Source of the DNA: Kiritimatiellia bacterium
GTDB lineage: Bacteria > Verrucomicrobiota > Kiritimatiellia > PWTM01
Assembly (NCBI GenBank): GCA_026417735.1
Contig: JAOACR010000009.1
Span: 289,298-353,297, forward strand
Direction: 5' to 3'
DNA: 64,000 nt
Position 1 is the stretch's first letter; each line of letters opens with the position of its first letter. Of this stretch, positions 8,366 through 17,321 are shown one piece after another. The notes under the pieces were generated by a model. It was not told where the DNA came from, made no database searches, and was given only the letters and a program-made list of their open reading frames with translations. A program made the translations under genes and the position numbers.

Positions 8366-11300
8366 CTAGGTACGCCGTTCCGACAAATCAACCACCAGCC
8401 GCACACTCCGAGGTCCCGCACATCGCTCCAACGCCCGCACCAGCGAGGCGCCGACACCCACCGGCGGCGGCCGAGCGGATCGAAGCGGCGCACCGAGCAG
8501 CCGCAGCGGCGTCGGTCCTGGATGCGCCCGCGCAGCAGCCACAAGTTCGTGGAGCAGCGACCCCTCACCACCGGCCGGCACGCTCACGCACACTTCGACC
8601 ACCCGTCGCACCGCCGCCTCCAGCGGCCACCATCTGCCGACGGCAGTCAGCCCACCTCGTTCGCGCCGCACGGGCACCACGACGGGCTCGGCCGGCCATG
8701 CGGTGGTGGGCAGCCATCCGGGCGGAATGCCGATTTGCTCGACCCCGTCGAACATGTCCAGTGTCACGCCCGGGGCGAGCTCGTCCGCAACGCGGAGCGG
8801 CACCCCTGTGGCGAGGCTCATCCCGTCCGACTCTCCCTGAGCCGGCACCGCGGTTCGCAGCCACCACTCCCACGGCCGCAGCGGATGTGGCGAGATGACG
8901 ACCCCCAGCAACTCCCGCTCCGCGGCCCACCGGTCGGCCAAAACGTCGGTGAGCGAAGGGGGCGATCCAGTGGCGCAGGTCTCGTTGAACAACAATGTCT
9001 GGCCGTGTCGAACATCACGCGCGGCACTCGCGGCCGTCCAGATCGCGTCGAGTTCCGCGAGCAGCTGCGCGCGAGGAGCGCCGAATGAGTCAAACGCTCC
9101 CGCGCGCACCAGGTGGGCCAGCGTGTTGCGACCGAGGGCGACCCCGGCCAGCCGCTGCGCGAAATCCGCAAGGTCGCGGAACGGCCCCCGTTGTTCACGT
9201 TCGGCGACCCACATCGCGGCCGCTTCCGGCCGGACACCACGGATGGAAATCCACCCCAGCCGAATCGCGCCCGCGGTCGCGCGTGGAGTGACCATACTTT
9301 CATTCGCATCCGGTCCGAGCAGCGGAACGCCGCGCGCGATCACCTCCCGCAGCAGCGGCCGTGCCCGCTCCGGGTCGCCCGCCTCCGCCGCCAGCGCGGC
9401 GGCATAGAACACCAGCGGTTCGCGCGCCTTCAGCCAGGCGGCCCGCCAAGCATGGGTCGCGAGAACCGCACCCCGAGCCAGCGACACGCGCCGGTGGAAA
9501 CAGTCCAACACCGCCGCCCACACCGCCTCGATTTCCCTGTCCGGCAGACCCCGCCCACGTGCGCCATTCCGAACCTGTTTCCACACCCGCCGCCGGAGTT
9601 CCTCGTCGCGAGCAGACTCTGCCCGGCGCGCGAGGTCCGCAAACTCGGGTGGCAGGCGCGCCAGCCGCTGGAGCACTTGCACCGCCTGCTCCTCGTACAG
9701 CAGCATTCCGCCCGTTGGAGCCAGGAGCGGTTGCACCGAGGCGTCGACCCGTTCTGGCGGACGGCGTCCCTCGAGTGCCGCCTCCAGCTCCGCGGCCAGC
9801 GCCGAAGACTCCGCCGCCAGGATCGCCAGCCAGGGAGCCAGGTCCTCCACGCGGCGGGCACCCCATTTTCGGCACCGTTCTGCGACCGCCGGCAGCTCCA
9901 GCCCTGGGATCCCCGCGACGTCGCCCCGCCGGATCAGCTGCGCGACGTCCACCTCGCGACCATCCACCCGCTCGAATGCGCCCGCTTGCTCCGGCGAGCT
10001 GGCGCGAAGCGCAGCGCCGGCCTCGCCCAGCAGCGCCGCGGTACGGCTCGCCGGCACATCAGTGCGCACCAATCCAAAACGCGGCAGATCGCGAACCTCA
10101 AACTGGGTCACCGCATCGCCATCGGCAGTGCGGTAGAGGGGCACGATCGAGCCAACCGGGGAGTCCGCCAGCACCAGCGCGGTCGGATGGGCCGCCCATG
10201 TGCGGGGGAGGCCTTCGAACATCGCCGCAAAATGAACCAGCTCGGACCATCGGCCGGCCCTCGCCAAAAGCCGGTCCCGAACGTCGGCCCGATCTAACCG
10301 CGGCTCGGATCGAACAGTGTCGCCCAGTATCGCGATCAGTTCTTCCACTTGGTCCGCTGGCACGCCCAGCACCCGGGCGACCTCGCGGACCGCGGAGCGC
10401 GCGCCGAACACAACACGGGTGCCCGCATGCACAACACAGTCCTCACCGTAGCGCTCGCGGACCAACGCCATCAGGCTGGCCCGATGATGCGGCGCGACAT
10501 CCAGCGAAAGCTCCGGCAGTGCGGGATGATCCGGGTTCAAAAACCGCTCTGGCGGCAGGTCCCAGCGCAGCGCAAGGACATCCGTCAGCTCCAGCGACCA
10601 GGCCAGCAGACTGGAAGCAGCCGCCGCACGGGAGGGCGTCACCGCCAGCCCTCGCTCCCGCGCCGCACGCACCAGGTCCGCGTGCACCAGCAGGTAGTTG
10701 GCGACGCGCGCGCGGATCGCGGCCTCAATCTCCCGATCGAGCCGCCGCTCGGCCGCAGCTGTGCGGGTGGGTGATGCAACCACAGCGGCCCACCGCCGCC
10801 GAAACCCGGCCCAGGCTAGCCGTCGCAGCTCGTCGGCGGAACCGCCGACGGCCGCGCCATCCGGCGGACGGTAGCGGGGAAACCGCGACGTGTCGGGTGG
10901 CCAGGGATTGAGCTGGCATCGCTGCGCAATCTCGATCGTCGTCTCCAGCGCCTCCGGCGCGTCCGCAAACGCCGCCGCCATTTCCTCGGGCCCTTTGAGG
11001 TAAAATTCCGAAGAGTACGACGTTCCGTCCTCCGCCCGCGCGATCCCGCGGCGGACACAGCGCAGGCATCGATGAGCCTCGGCCTGGTCGCGGCGCAGGT
11101 AGTGAACGTTGTTGGTGGCGACGCACCGCACCGACGCCTGCCGCGCAACCTCCCGCAGCGACGCAATCAGTTCGGCCTGGCCAGCCAACCGCTGGTTCTG
11201 CAGCTCGACGAACACCTGGTCCCGCCCAAACGCCTCGCTCAGCCGCCGGAGCGTCTCCACCGCCTCCTTCGCGCGACCGGCGCGGCACAGCCGGGAAATT

Positions 11301-11716
11301 TCGCCGTTGTTGCCGCCGGTCAGCAGGATCAGCCCCTGCGTGTGCCGAAACAGTGTGGACTCGCTCAACACCGGCCGGCCGTGCGCCGCGGATTGCAGCT
11401 GCGACTCGCTCACCAGCCTCACCAGCGAGAGCCACCCTTCGGCGGTCTCCGCGATCACCACCAGATCCGGCCCCGTCGCGCCGGCGGCCAGCGCGGCGCG
11501 TGGCGCCATTTCGAACTCGACGCCGAAGATCGGCCGCAGCCCCTGACGGCGTGCCTCGCGCATGAACAGCGGCGCCGCATGCAGCGACGCCGCGTCGGTC
11601 ATCGCGACCGCGGGCATGCCGGCGTCAGCGACCGCGACCATCAGCTCCGGAATCCGTACGAGGCTGTCCAGCAGACTGTATTCGGTGTGGACGTGGAGAT
11701 GGACGAACCCCGACAT
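8366..11716 (-). CDS. DnaE-like DNA polymerase III alpha homologue with degenerate active site
   Basis: 1116 residues, close to DnaE length. The N-terminal PHP domain is clear (FVHLHVHTEYSLLD; residues 4-17), as are FYLKGPEEMAAAFADAPEAL and ERFLNPDHPALPE just before the palm. However, the catalytic PDFDxDF motif reads PELSLDV at residues 401-407, so the first Asp of the essential DxD pair is Ser. The third catalytic Asp position (VRTD, residue 553) is kept. The GxFQxES motif reads GIPGLEL, the RPGP loop is absent, and the FNKSHA nucleotide-binding motif reads RRVSLARG. The PHP metal site is also damaged: the His of TDHG is replaced (TDAAS). YEEQAV and THAWRAAWLKA remain. This is probably not an active polymerase. 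It is 18 bases downstream of a CPBP protease gene and upstream of the TPR/ExbB unit. Confidence 0.85.
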   Translation of the reverse strand: MSGFVHLHVHTEYSLLDSLVRIPELMVAVADAGMPAVAMTDAASLHAAPLFMREARRQGLRPIFGVEFEMAPRAALAAGATGPDLVVIAETAEGWLSLVRLVSESQLQSAAHGRPVLSESTLFRHTQGLILLTGGNNGEISRLCRAGRAKEAVETLRRLSEAFGRDQVFVELQNQRLAGQAELIASLREVARQASVRCVATNNVHYLRRDQAEAHRCLRCVRRGIARAEDGTSYSSEFYLKGPEEMAAAFADAPEALETTIEIAQRCQLNPWPPDTSRFPRYRPPDGAAVGGSADELRRLAWAGFRRRWAAVVASPTRTAAAERRLDREIEAAIRARVANYLLVHADLVRAARERGLAVTPSRAAAASSLLAWSLELTDVLALRWDLPPERFLNPDHPALPELSLDVAPHHRASLMALVRERYGEDCVVHAGTRVVFGARSAVREVARVLGVPADQVEELIAILGDTVRSEPRLDRADVRDRLLARAGRWSELVHFAAMFEGLPRTWAAHPTALVLADSPVGSIVPLYRTADGDAVTQFEVRDLPRFGLVRTDVPASRTAALLGEAGAALRASSPEQAGAFERVDGREVDVAQLIRRGDVAGIPGLELPAVAERCRKWGARRVEDLAPWLAILAAESSALAAELEAALEGRRPPERVDASVQPLLAPTGGMLLYEEQAVQVLQRLARLPPEFADLARRAESARDEELRRRVWKQVRNGARGRGLPDREIEAVWAAVLDCFHRRVSLARGAVLATHAWRAAWLKAREPLVFYAAALAAEAGDPERARPLLREVIARGVPLLGPDANESMVTPRATAGAIRLGWISIRGVRPEAAAMWVAEREQRGPFRDLADFAQRLAGVALGRNTLAHLVRAGAFDSFGAPRAQLLAELDAIWTAASAARDVRHGQTLLFNETCATGSPPSLTDVLADRWAAERELLGVVISPHPLRPWEWWLRTAVPAQGESDGMSLATGVPLRVADELAPGVTLDMFDGVEQIGIPPGWLPTTAWPAEPVVVPVRRERGGLTAVGRWWPLEAAVRRVVEVCVSVPAGGEGSLLHELVAAARAHPGPTPLRLLGAPLRSARPPPVGVGASLVRALERCAGPRSVRLVVDLSERRT

Positions 11717-11734
11717 CGCGGCCGGCTCCGCCGC

Positions 11735-12607
11735 CTACCAGAACCACCACGCGTCCGCCCGTAGCACATGAAGGCCGAGGAGAAAGTTCGTGAGTCCGTG
11801 CGCAAACACCGCCGGCCAGATCCGGCCGCTGCGCAGCACCAGCACGCCGTACACCAGGCCGGTCAACACCCCCGCGAACCACTCGGTGTGCTCCAGGCCA
11901 AACAGGACGGCAACCACCAGGAACATCGGCACGTCGCGATGGGCCAATGAGACCGAACGGAAGTCCCGCGCGCACAGCCACCGGTAGAGGAAACCCCGCC
12001 AGAAGAACTCCTCCGCCGTCGCGATGACCACCGAGGTGCCCAGCATGTGGATCCCGAATGCGATCCAGCCGGTCCGCGCCGGCAGATAGGGGTAGCTGCT
12101 CATCGGGGCACGCAACCGGCCAAATCCCCCCGGCAGCGGGCCGACCAGATAGCGTTCGTACCACTCGGCGATCCGTGGCGCCAGCGCGCGGAACGCGTCG
12201 CTCTCAAAACCCACCCACAACACGAACACGCCGAGCCCCGCGGCGACCGCCCACGGAAGGTCGCGCCAGCCAGGCCGCTCGTACCACCGCCACGGGCGCG
12301 TCCCCAGCAGCATCGCGCCCGCCAGCAGCGTGCGCAACGTGTAGTTGGCCGCGGACGGCTCGCTGGCGCCATACATCACGGTCAACCACGTCGCAAACGG
12401 GCCGATGTGCGCCCACGTCGCGGCGTCCCGCCAGGGCCGCTGCCACGCGAGCGCGCCGACCGCCGCCGCCAGCCCGGCCAGCCGAGCCCACCAGGCATCG
12501 TCGCCCAGCAGATGCGCGACGAACAGAAACAGCACAAACGGCAGCAGGTGTGCCCACCCCGGCACCGGCGCGGTCACGGTCTCCCCGCGGGTTGCAACCT
12601 CACCCAT
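11735..12607 (-). CDS. CPBP family intramembrane glutamic endopeptidase
   Basis: 290 residues from the ATG at 12607; an in-frame extension upstream is rejected because it runs through the promoter. Eight or so hydrophobic segments are visible. The family signature is present: EEFFWRGFLYR (catalytic Glu pair and Arg), GLEHTEWFAG (His) and FAHGLTNFLLG (second His). CPBP proteases cleave within the membrane; in bacteria that carry exosortases, related CAAX-protease-like proteins are common, and an exosortase lies at 53189 in this window. No ribosome-binding site precedes the ATG; a -10 box sits six bases upstream, suggesting a leaderless mRNA. It is the first gene of the eight-gene minus-strand unit. 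Confidence 0.85.
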   Translation of the reverse strand: MGEVATRGETVTAPVPGWAHLLPFVLFLFVAHLLGDDAWWARLAGLAAAVGALAWQRPWRDAATWAHIGPFATWLTVMYGASEPSAANYTLRTLLAGAMLLGTRPWRWYERPGWRDLPWAVAAGLGVFVLWVGFESDAFRALAPRIAEWYERYLVGPLPGGFGRLRAPMSSYPYLPARTGWIAFGIHMLGTSVVIATAEEFFWRGFLYRWLCARDFRSVSLAHRDVPMFLVVAVLFGLEHTEWFAGVLTGLVYGVLVLRSGRIWPAVFAHGLTNFLLGLHVLRADAWWFW

Positions 12608-12613
12608 GCGCCC

Positions 12614-12641
12614 ACCATAAACGTTCGCGGTGATTTGCCAA
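12614..12641 (-). promoter_or_regulatory. Promoter of the CPBP-DnaE-TPR-Exb unit, leaderless layout
   Basis: On the minus strand TTGGCA (12641-12636) is followed by 16 bases and TATGGT (12619-12614), then GGGCGC and the ATG at 12607. Transcription would start at or next to the A of the ATG. No Shine-Dalgarno sequence is present. Confidence 0.45.
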
Positions 12642-12777
12642 GCTGCACCACCCGCTGCGGCCGACGGCCCGCCGCAAGGGGCACGACCGCGCCGCGCCCC
12701 CACTGCCCCGCTGGTCGTGCCGCCGGTTGCGAGCGCGCCCAACCCGCTGCCGGTGTGCGTTCGCGTGCCGCCGCGGA

Positions 12778-12783
12778 TATACT
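12778..12783 (+). promoter_or_regulatory. Likely -10 box for purL
   Basis: TATACT lies 24 bases before the GTG start, in a GC-rich intergenic region. No good -35 box is seen at the usual distance. A purine-rich GAGAGAG stretch between the -10 and the GTG can serve as ribosome site. Confidence 0.4.
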
Positions 12784-12807
12784 GCAGCGACTCCGAGAGA
12801 GCCCGAC

Positions 12808-15801
12808 GTGAGCTTCCGCATAGAAATCGGCCTGCGGCGAGGCCTGCGCGATCCGCGCGGCGAACGGGCGGCGCGCCTCGCGCGCGAGTTCCTCCGCCTG
12901 CCCGTCCGCCGCATCGTCACGCGCGATGTCTACCTCGTCGCGGACGACGTATCGGCCGCTCTGCAGCAGCGCGTCGCGCAGGAGTTCGCAGATCCCGTCA
13001 CCGCCCGCGCCGCGGTCGGACGCCTTCCACCGCCCCCGTTCGACTGGCTCATCGAAATCGGCCTGCGGCCCGGCGTCACCGACAACGTCGGCCAAACCGC
13101 GCGCACCGTGCTGGCAGATGTGCTGGACCGCTCGACCTCCGAGGTGGGGCCCGTGTTCAGCGCCACGCAGTACTTCGTATCCGGAGAGGATCTCCGCCGC
13201 GAGCACGCCGAGCGCCTTGCGCGGGACCTGCTGGCCAACGAACTGATTCAGACTGTCCGCATCTACTCGCCCGAGGAGTGGCGCGCAGCTCCTCCCGCCG
13301 CGGAGCTGCCACTGGTTCGCGACCCGCACCAGCCGACCGTCCGCGAAATCTCGCTCGAGGTCTCTGACGAAGAGTTGCTGCGAATCAGCCGCGAGGGCAT
13401 TTTGTCCCTCAGCCTCGCGGAAATGCGCGCCATCCGCGACCATTACCGGCGGCCGGACGTCCGCGCCGCGCGCGCGCAACTGGGGCTGCCGGCGGACCGT
13501 CCCACCGATGTCGAGCTCGAATGCCTCGCACAAACGTGGTCCGAGCACTGCAAACACAAAATTTTCGCCGCGCGAGTGTTCTACGAGGAGACGCCCGGTC
13601 GCGTCGAAATGATTGACTCCCTCTTCGACACGTTCATTCGGCGCGCGACCACCGAGATCGCCCGCCGCCGCGACTGGCTCGTGTCCGTCTTCCGCGACAA
13701 CGCGGGCATCATCCGCTTCAACGAGCGCTGGCTGGTCGCCTACAAGGTGGAAACGCACAACAGTCCCTCCGCGCTCGATCCGTACGGCGGCGCGATCACC
13801 GGCATTGTCGGCGTGAACCGTGACCCGATGGGTACGGGGCTGGGCTGCGAGTTGCTCGCGAACACGTGGGGCTATTGTTTCGCCTCGCCGTTCTACGAGG
13901 GCGAGGTGCCGGCCGGTCTGATGCACCCACGCCGCATCCGCGACGGGGTGCATCGCGGTGTGGTGGATGGCGGCAACCAGAGCGGCATCCCCTGGGCGCG
14001 AGGTTTTGAACGCTTCGACGAGCGCTTTCTCGGCAAGCCGCTGGTCTTCTGCGGGACGGTTGGGCGGTTGCCGCACGTCGTGGCGGGCCGCCCTGCCCAC
14101 GAAAAAGAAATTCGACCCGGCGACGTCATCGTGATGGCGGGCGGACGGATCGGCAAGGACGGCATCCACGGCGCAACGTTTTCCTCGGAAGAGCTCCGGC
14201 ACGAGTCGCCCGCCCAAGCGGTGCAGATCGGCGACGCGTTCACGCAGCGCAAACTCTACGAGTTCCTGATCGAAGCGCGGGACCGCGGCCTGTACCGCGC
14301 GATCACCGACAACGGCGCCGGCGGCCTCAGCTCGTCGATCGGCGAGATGTGCACGCTCAGCGGTGGCGCCGACCTTGAACTGGCCCGCGCGCCGCTCAAG
14401 TATGCGGGACTGGATCCGTGGGAGATCCTGCTCAGCGAGGCGCAGGAGCGCATGAGCCTGGCAGTGCCCCCCGAGCGGCTTGACGAGCTGCTCGAGCTCG
14501 CGCGCCGCCGTGATGTCGAGGCGACCGCGCTGGGCACCTTCACCGACTCCGGCGCGTTCGTGGTCCGCTACCACGGACGGGTGGTGGGACGGCTGGACCT
14601 GGAGTTCCTGCACCGCGGCTGCCCGCGCATGGAGCTGCGCGCACGCTGGTCGCCGCCGAGCGTGCCGCCACCCTGTCCGCTGCGACCGGGTCCGCGGAAC
14701 CGTGTACTACTGGAACTGCTCGCCTCGCTCAACATCGCCTCGAAAGAGTGGAGCGCGCGCTCCTACGACGGCGAGGTAAAGGGCCTCAGCGTCGGCAAGC
14801 CGTTCGTCGGACGGCGCTCGGACGTGCCCGCGGACGCAACGGTGATGCGGATCGAGCACGGCTCTCACGAGGGGATCGTGCTCGCGGAGGGCATCAACCC
14901 CTTCTACTCCGACCTCGACACCTACGCGATGGTCGCGTCGGTGGTGGACGAAGCGGTCCGTCGTGCGATCAGCGTCGGCGGCACGCTCGCGCACCTGGCC
15001 GGGCTCGACAATTTCTGCTGGCCCGACCCGGTACCGTCCGCGACGAACCCGGATGCGGAGTACAAAATGGCGCAGCTGGTGCGCGCGAACCGCGCCCTCT
15101 ACGACGTCACCACCGCCTACGGCGTGCCCTGCATCTCGGGCAAGGACAGCATGAAAAATGATTCGATCCGGGGGGGCCGGCGGATTTCCATCCCGCCGAC
15201 GGTGCTGTTTTCAGTGATCGGCCGCATTGCGGATGTCCGGCGAATTGTCACGATGGACTTCAAACGCCCGGGCGACCGTATCGCGGTGGCCGGTCTCACG
15301 CGCGATGAGCTGGGCGCTTCAGAATTTCATCGCTGGCTCGCCGCCCGCCGCGGCACGCCGGGCGCCTTCGGCGGACGCGTACCGTGCCCGGAACCGGCCA
15401 GCGCGCTGAAGCTGTACGCGGCGATGGAGCGGGCGATCGCCGCCGGCCTGCTGCACTCCTCACACACGCCCACGCTCGGCGGGCTGGCGATCGCGTTCGC
15501 CTGGGCGGCGATCGGGGGCGACGTCGGCGCGGTCGTGGACCTCGCGATGGTGCCAACGGAAGCCGGTCTTGGCGACGACGCGCGGCTCTTCTCCGAAAGT
15601 CCGGCCCGATTCGTGCTCACAGCGCCCGCGGATCGTGCGGCGGAGCTCGAGGCGATCTTCCGGGGAGTGCCCTTCGCCTGGGTCGGTGAGGTGACCGCCG
15701 AGCCACAACTCCGCGTCCGCGGTGTCGGCGGCCGCCAGATCGTGAACCTTCCGGTCGCGAAAATGCGGCGGGTCTGGCAGCGAACGTTCGACCGGATGTA
15801 G
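12808..15801 (+). CDS. purL: Phosphoribosylformylglycinamidine synthase, PurS-PurL fusion without glutaminase domain
   Basis: The GTG at 12808 is chosen: it starts at the first conserved residues (VSFRIEIGLRRGLRD), follows a GAGAGAG site and a TATACT box, and gives 997 residues. Residues 1-180 contain two PurS-like units that resemble each other (FRIEIGLRRGLRDPRGERAA and WLIEIGLRPGVTDNVGQTAR). The synthetase core follows: AQTWSEHCKHK, YKVETHNSPSALDPYGGA, DGGNQSGIPW, GDVIVMAGGRIGKDG, ITDNGAGGLSSSIGEM and SGKDSMKN. It makes formylglycinamidine ribonucleotide in purine synthesis. The length lies between the small PurL (about 740) and the single-chain enzyme (about 1300); the C-terminal glutaminase is absent, so a separate PurQ must exist elsewhere. 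Confidence 0.95.
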   Translation: MSFRIEIGLRRGLRDPRGERAARLAREFLRLPVRRIVTRDVYLVADDVSAALQQRVAQEFADPVTARAAVGRLPPPPFDWLIEIGLRPGVTDNVGQTARTVLADVLDRSTSEVGPVFSATQYFVSGEDLRREHAERLARDLLANELIQTVRIYSPEEWRAAPPAAELPLVRDPHQPTVREISLEVSDEELLRISREGILSLSLAEMRAIRDHYRRPDVRAARAQLGLPADRPTDVELECLAQTWSEHCKHKIFAARVFYEETPGRVEMIDSLFDTFIRRATTEIARRRDWLVSVFRDNAGIIRFNERWLVAYKVETHNSPSALDPYGGAITGIVGVNRDPMGTGLGCELLANTWGYCFASPFYEGEVPAGLMHPRRIRDGVHRGVVDGGNQSGIPWARGFERFDERFLGKPLVFCGTVGRLPHVVAGRPAHEKEIRPGDVIVMAGGRIGKDGIHGATFSSEELRHESPAQAVQIGDAFTQRKLYEFLIEARDRGLYRAITDNGAGGLSSSIGEMCTLSGGADLELARAPLKYAGLDPWEILLSEAQERMSLAVPPERLDELLELARRRDVEATALGTFTDSGAFVVRYHGRVVGRLDLEFLHRGCPRMELRARWSPPSVPPPCPLRPGPRNRVLLELLASLNIASKEWSARSYDGEVKGLSVGKPFVGRRSDVPADATVMRIEHGSHEGIVLAEGINPFYSDLDTYAMVASVVDEAVRRAISVGGTLAHLAGLDNFCWPDPVPSATNPDAEYKMAQLVRANRALYDVTTAYGVPCISGKDSMKNDSIRGGRRISIPPTVLFSVIGRIADVRRIVTMDFKRPGDRIAVAGLTRDELGASEFHRWLAARRGTPGAFGGRVPCPEPASALKLYAAMERAIAAGLLHSSHTPTLGGLAIAFAWAAIGGDVGAVVDLAMVPTEAGLGDDARLFSESPARFVLTAPADRAAELEAIFRGVPFAWVGEVTAEPQLRVRGVGGRQIVNLPVAKMRRVWQRTFDRM

Positions 15802-15826
15802 GCGGCGCTGAGGTCGGAGGACGACA

Positions 15827-16687
15827 ATGGGCAGATGGCTGGATCGGGTGCGGTTGCTGAATCAACCGCTGCACATGGTGCTGCTCGCGTTGGTCGTCCA
15901 GTGCGTCGGATCGGCGCGCGCACGAGAACGTTTCGGGCTGCTGACCGGGCGGCCGATGTATGCGTACGGACTTTTCCGGGCGGCCGATCTGGCGCGCTGG
16001 TGTGGGTGCGGGCGGGTCACCGCGGTGGAGTTCGGCGTCGCCAGCGGCAGCGGCCTGCTCGCGATGGTCGAGGCCGCCGAGCACGTGCGGCGGGAGACCG
16101 GCGTGGAGGTCCGAGTGGTCGGCTTCGATACCGCCGAGGGGCTGCCGCCACCGCGCGACCACCGCGACCATCCCGAGCTCTGGAGCGAAGGCGACTTTGC
16201 GATGCCCGATCACGCGGACCTGCGCGCGCGGCTTCACGGCCGGGCCGAACTGATCCTTGGCAATATCACGGACACGGTCGGCTCGTTCGTGCGCACGCTC
16301 ACCCCCGAGTGCCCGCTCGGATTCGTCTCGGTGGATGTCGACCTCTACAGCTCCACCGTTCCCGCGTTGCGGGTCTTTGAGGCCGACGACCCGGCGGTAT
16401 ACCTGCCGGCCGTCAGCGTGTACCTCGACGACGTCGCGATGTTCACCGCGAACCGGTGGTGCGGCGAGCTGGCCGCGATCGAAGAGTTCAACGAGGCGCA
16501 TGACCTGCGAAAGTTCGATCTGGACCGCACGCTGCCCGGCCGCCGGCCGTATCCGCACCTGAACTGGTACGCGCGCATGAGGGTGCTGCACGTGCTCGAT
16601 CACCCCCGCCGCCGCCGGCCGGAGCCCCGCCGCGGACTCGCGCTGGAGGAGGACCAGCGGCGGTTGCGCGAGTTCGGTTTGATGTGA
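15827..16687 (+). CDS. Putative SAM-dependent methyltransferase (TylF/macrocin O-methyltransferase-like)
   Basis: 286 residues; GGAGG lies six bases before the ATG. A central segment AVEFGVASGSGLLAMVEAAE resembles the SAM-binding motif I of class I methyltransferases, followed by VVGFDTAEGLPPPRDHRDHP, ILGNITDTV and GFVSVDVDLYSSTVPAL, an order seen in the TylF-like family. The C-terminus is highly basic. It is 25 bases downstream of purL on the same strand. Substrate unknown; a role in glycan or secondary metabolite methylation is only a guess from the family. Confidence 0.5.
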   Translation: MGRWLDRVRLLNQPLHMVLLALVVQCVGSARARERFGLLTGRPMYAYGLFRAADLARWCGCGRVTAVEFGVASGSGLLAMVEAAEHVRRETGVEVRVVGFDTAEGLPPPRDHRDHPELWSEGDFAMPDHADLRARLHGRAELILGNITDTVGSFVRTLTPECPLGFVSVDVDLYSSTVPALRVFEADDPAVYLPAVSVYLDDVAMFTANRWCGELAAIEEFNEAHDLRKFDLDRTLPGRRPYPHLNWYARMRVLHVLDHPRRRRPEPRRGLALEEDQRRLREFGLM

Positions 16688-16721
16688 GGCACGACGCACA
16701 TCAGGATATCGTCGCCCCCGG

Positions 16722-17321
16722 ATGACCGCTGCCCCTCACGCGCAGGCTCGGCGCGCCGCCGCACCCACGATCACCACGCGACGCGGCGATCGCGGCACCA
16801 CGCACCTGCCCGGCCACGGCAAACTCCCCAAGCACCATCCGCTCGTCGAGGCGCTCGGCGCGCTGGACGAGCTGGTCTGCGCGCTCGGTCTGGCCCGTGC
16901 AACGCCCGAGGCGCCGGCGGAGCTGCGGAACGAGCTGTTGCGACTGCAACGGGAGTTGTTCCGGCTCGGCGCACAGCTCGCCGGTGCGCGCCGGGCCCGC
17001 ACAGCCGCGGCGGCGCTACTGCGCCGCTGGACGCGCCGCGCGCAGGAGCTCGAGCAAACGGTCGCGTGGCCCGCGGGCTTCGTGCTGCCCGGCGCCACCT
17101 CGATCGGCGCCCATCTCGATAGCGCGCGCGCCGCCGCCCGCCGGCTCGAGCGGCGTGTCAGCGCGCTAGCTGCGGACGCTCCCCCCCCTGTCGCGATGAG
17201 CGCCGCGCTGAACCGGCTATCCGACTACCTCTGGCTGCTGGCGCGAGCCGTCGAACCGTTGCCGGACCTGCTCGACGAGCGCGCGCGTCGCCACACCCCG
17301 CCGACCTCCCCCTCGAGATGA
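16722..17321 (+). CDS. ATP:cob(I)alamin adenosyltransferase-like protein (PduO type)
   Basis: 199 residues. The N-terminus carries TTRRGDRGTTHLPGHGKLPK, a version of the TRTGDxGTT nucleotide-binding motif, then HPLVEALGALDELVCALG; the C-terminal half has ARAAARRLERRV and ALNRLSDYLWLLAR, the conserved helices of the PduO/MMAB family. These enzymes attach the adenosyl group to reduced cobalamin. Some key positions differ from the consensus (the C of RxxCRRAE is Ala), so activity should not be assumed. Its stop overlaps the murB start (ATGA). The genome also has a B12-independent MetE nearby. Confidence 0.75.
   Translation: MTAAPHAQARRAAAPTITTRRGDRGTTHLPGHGKLPKHHPLVEALGALDELVCALGLARATPEAPAELRNELLRLQRELFRLGAQLAGARRARTAAAALLRRWTRRAQELEQTVAWPAGFVLPGATSIGAHLDSARAAARRLERRVSALAADAPPPVAMSAALNRLSDYLWLLARAVEPLPDLLDERARRHTPPTSPSR

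Noticed and set aside
12574..14613. A minus-strand open frame of about 680 codons
   Set aside because: Antisense of purL, which has all catalytic motifs on the other strand.
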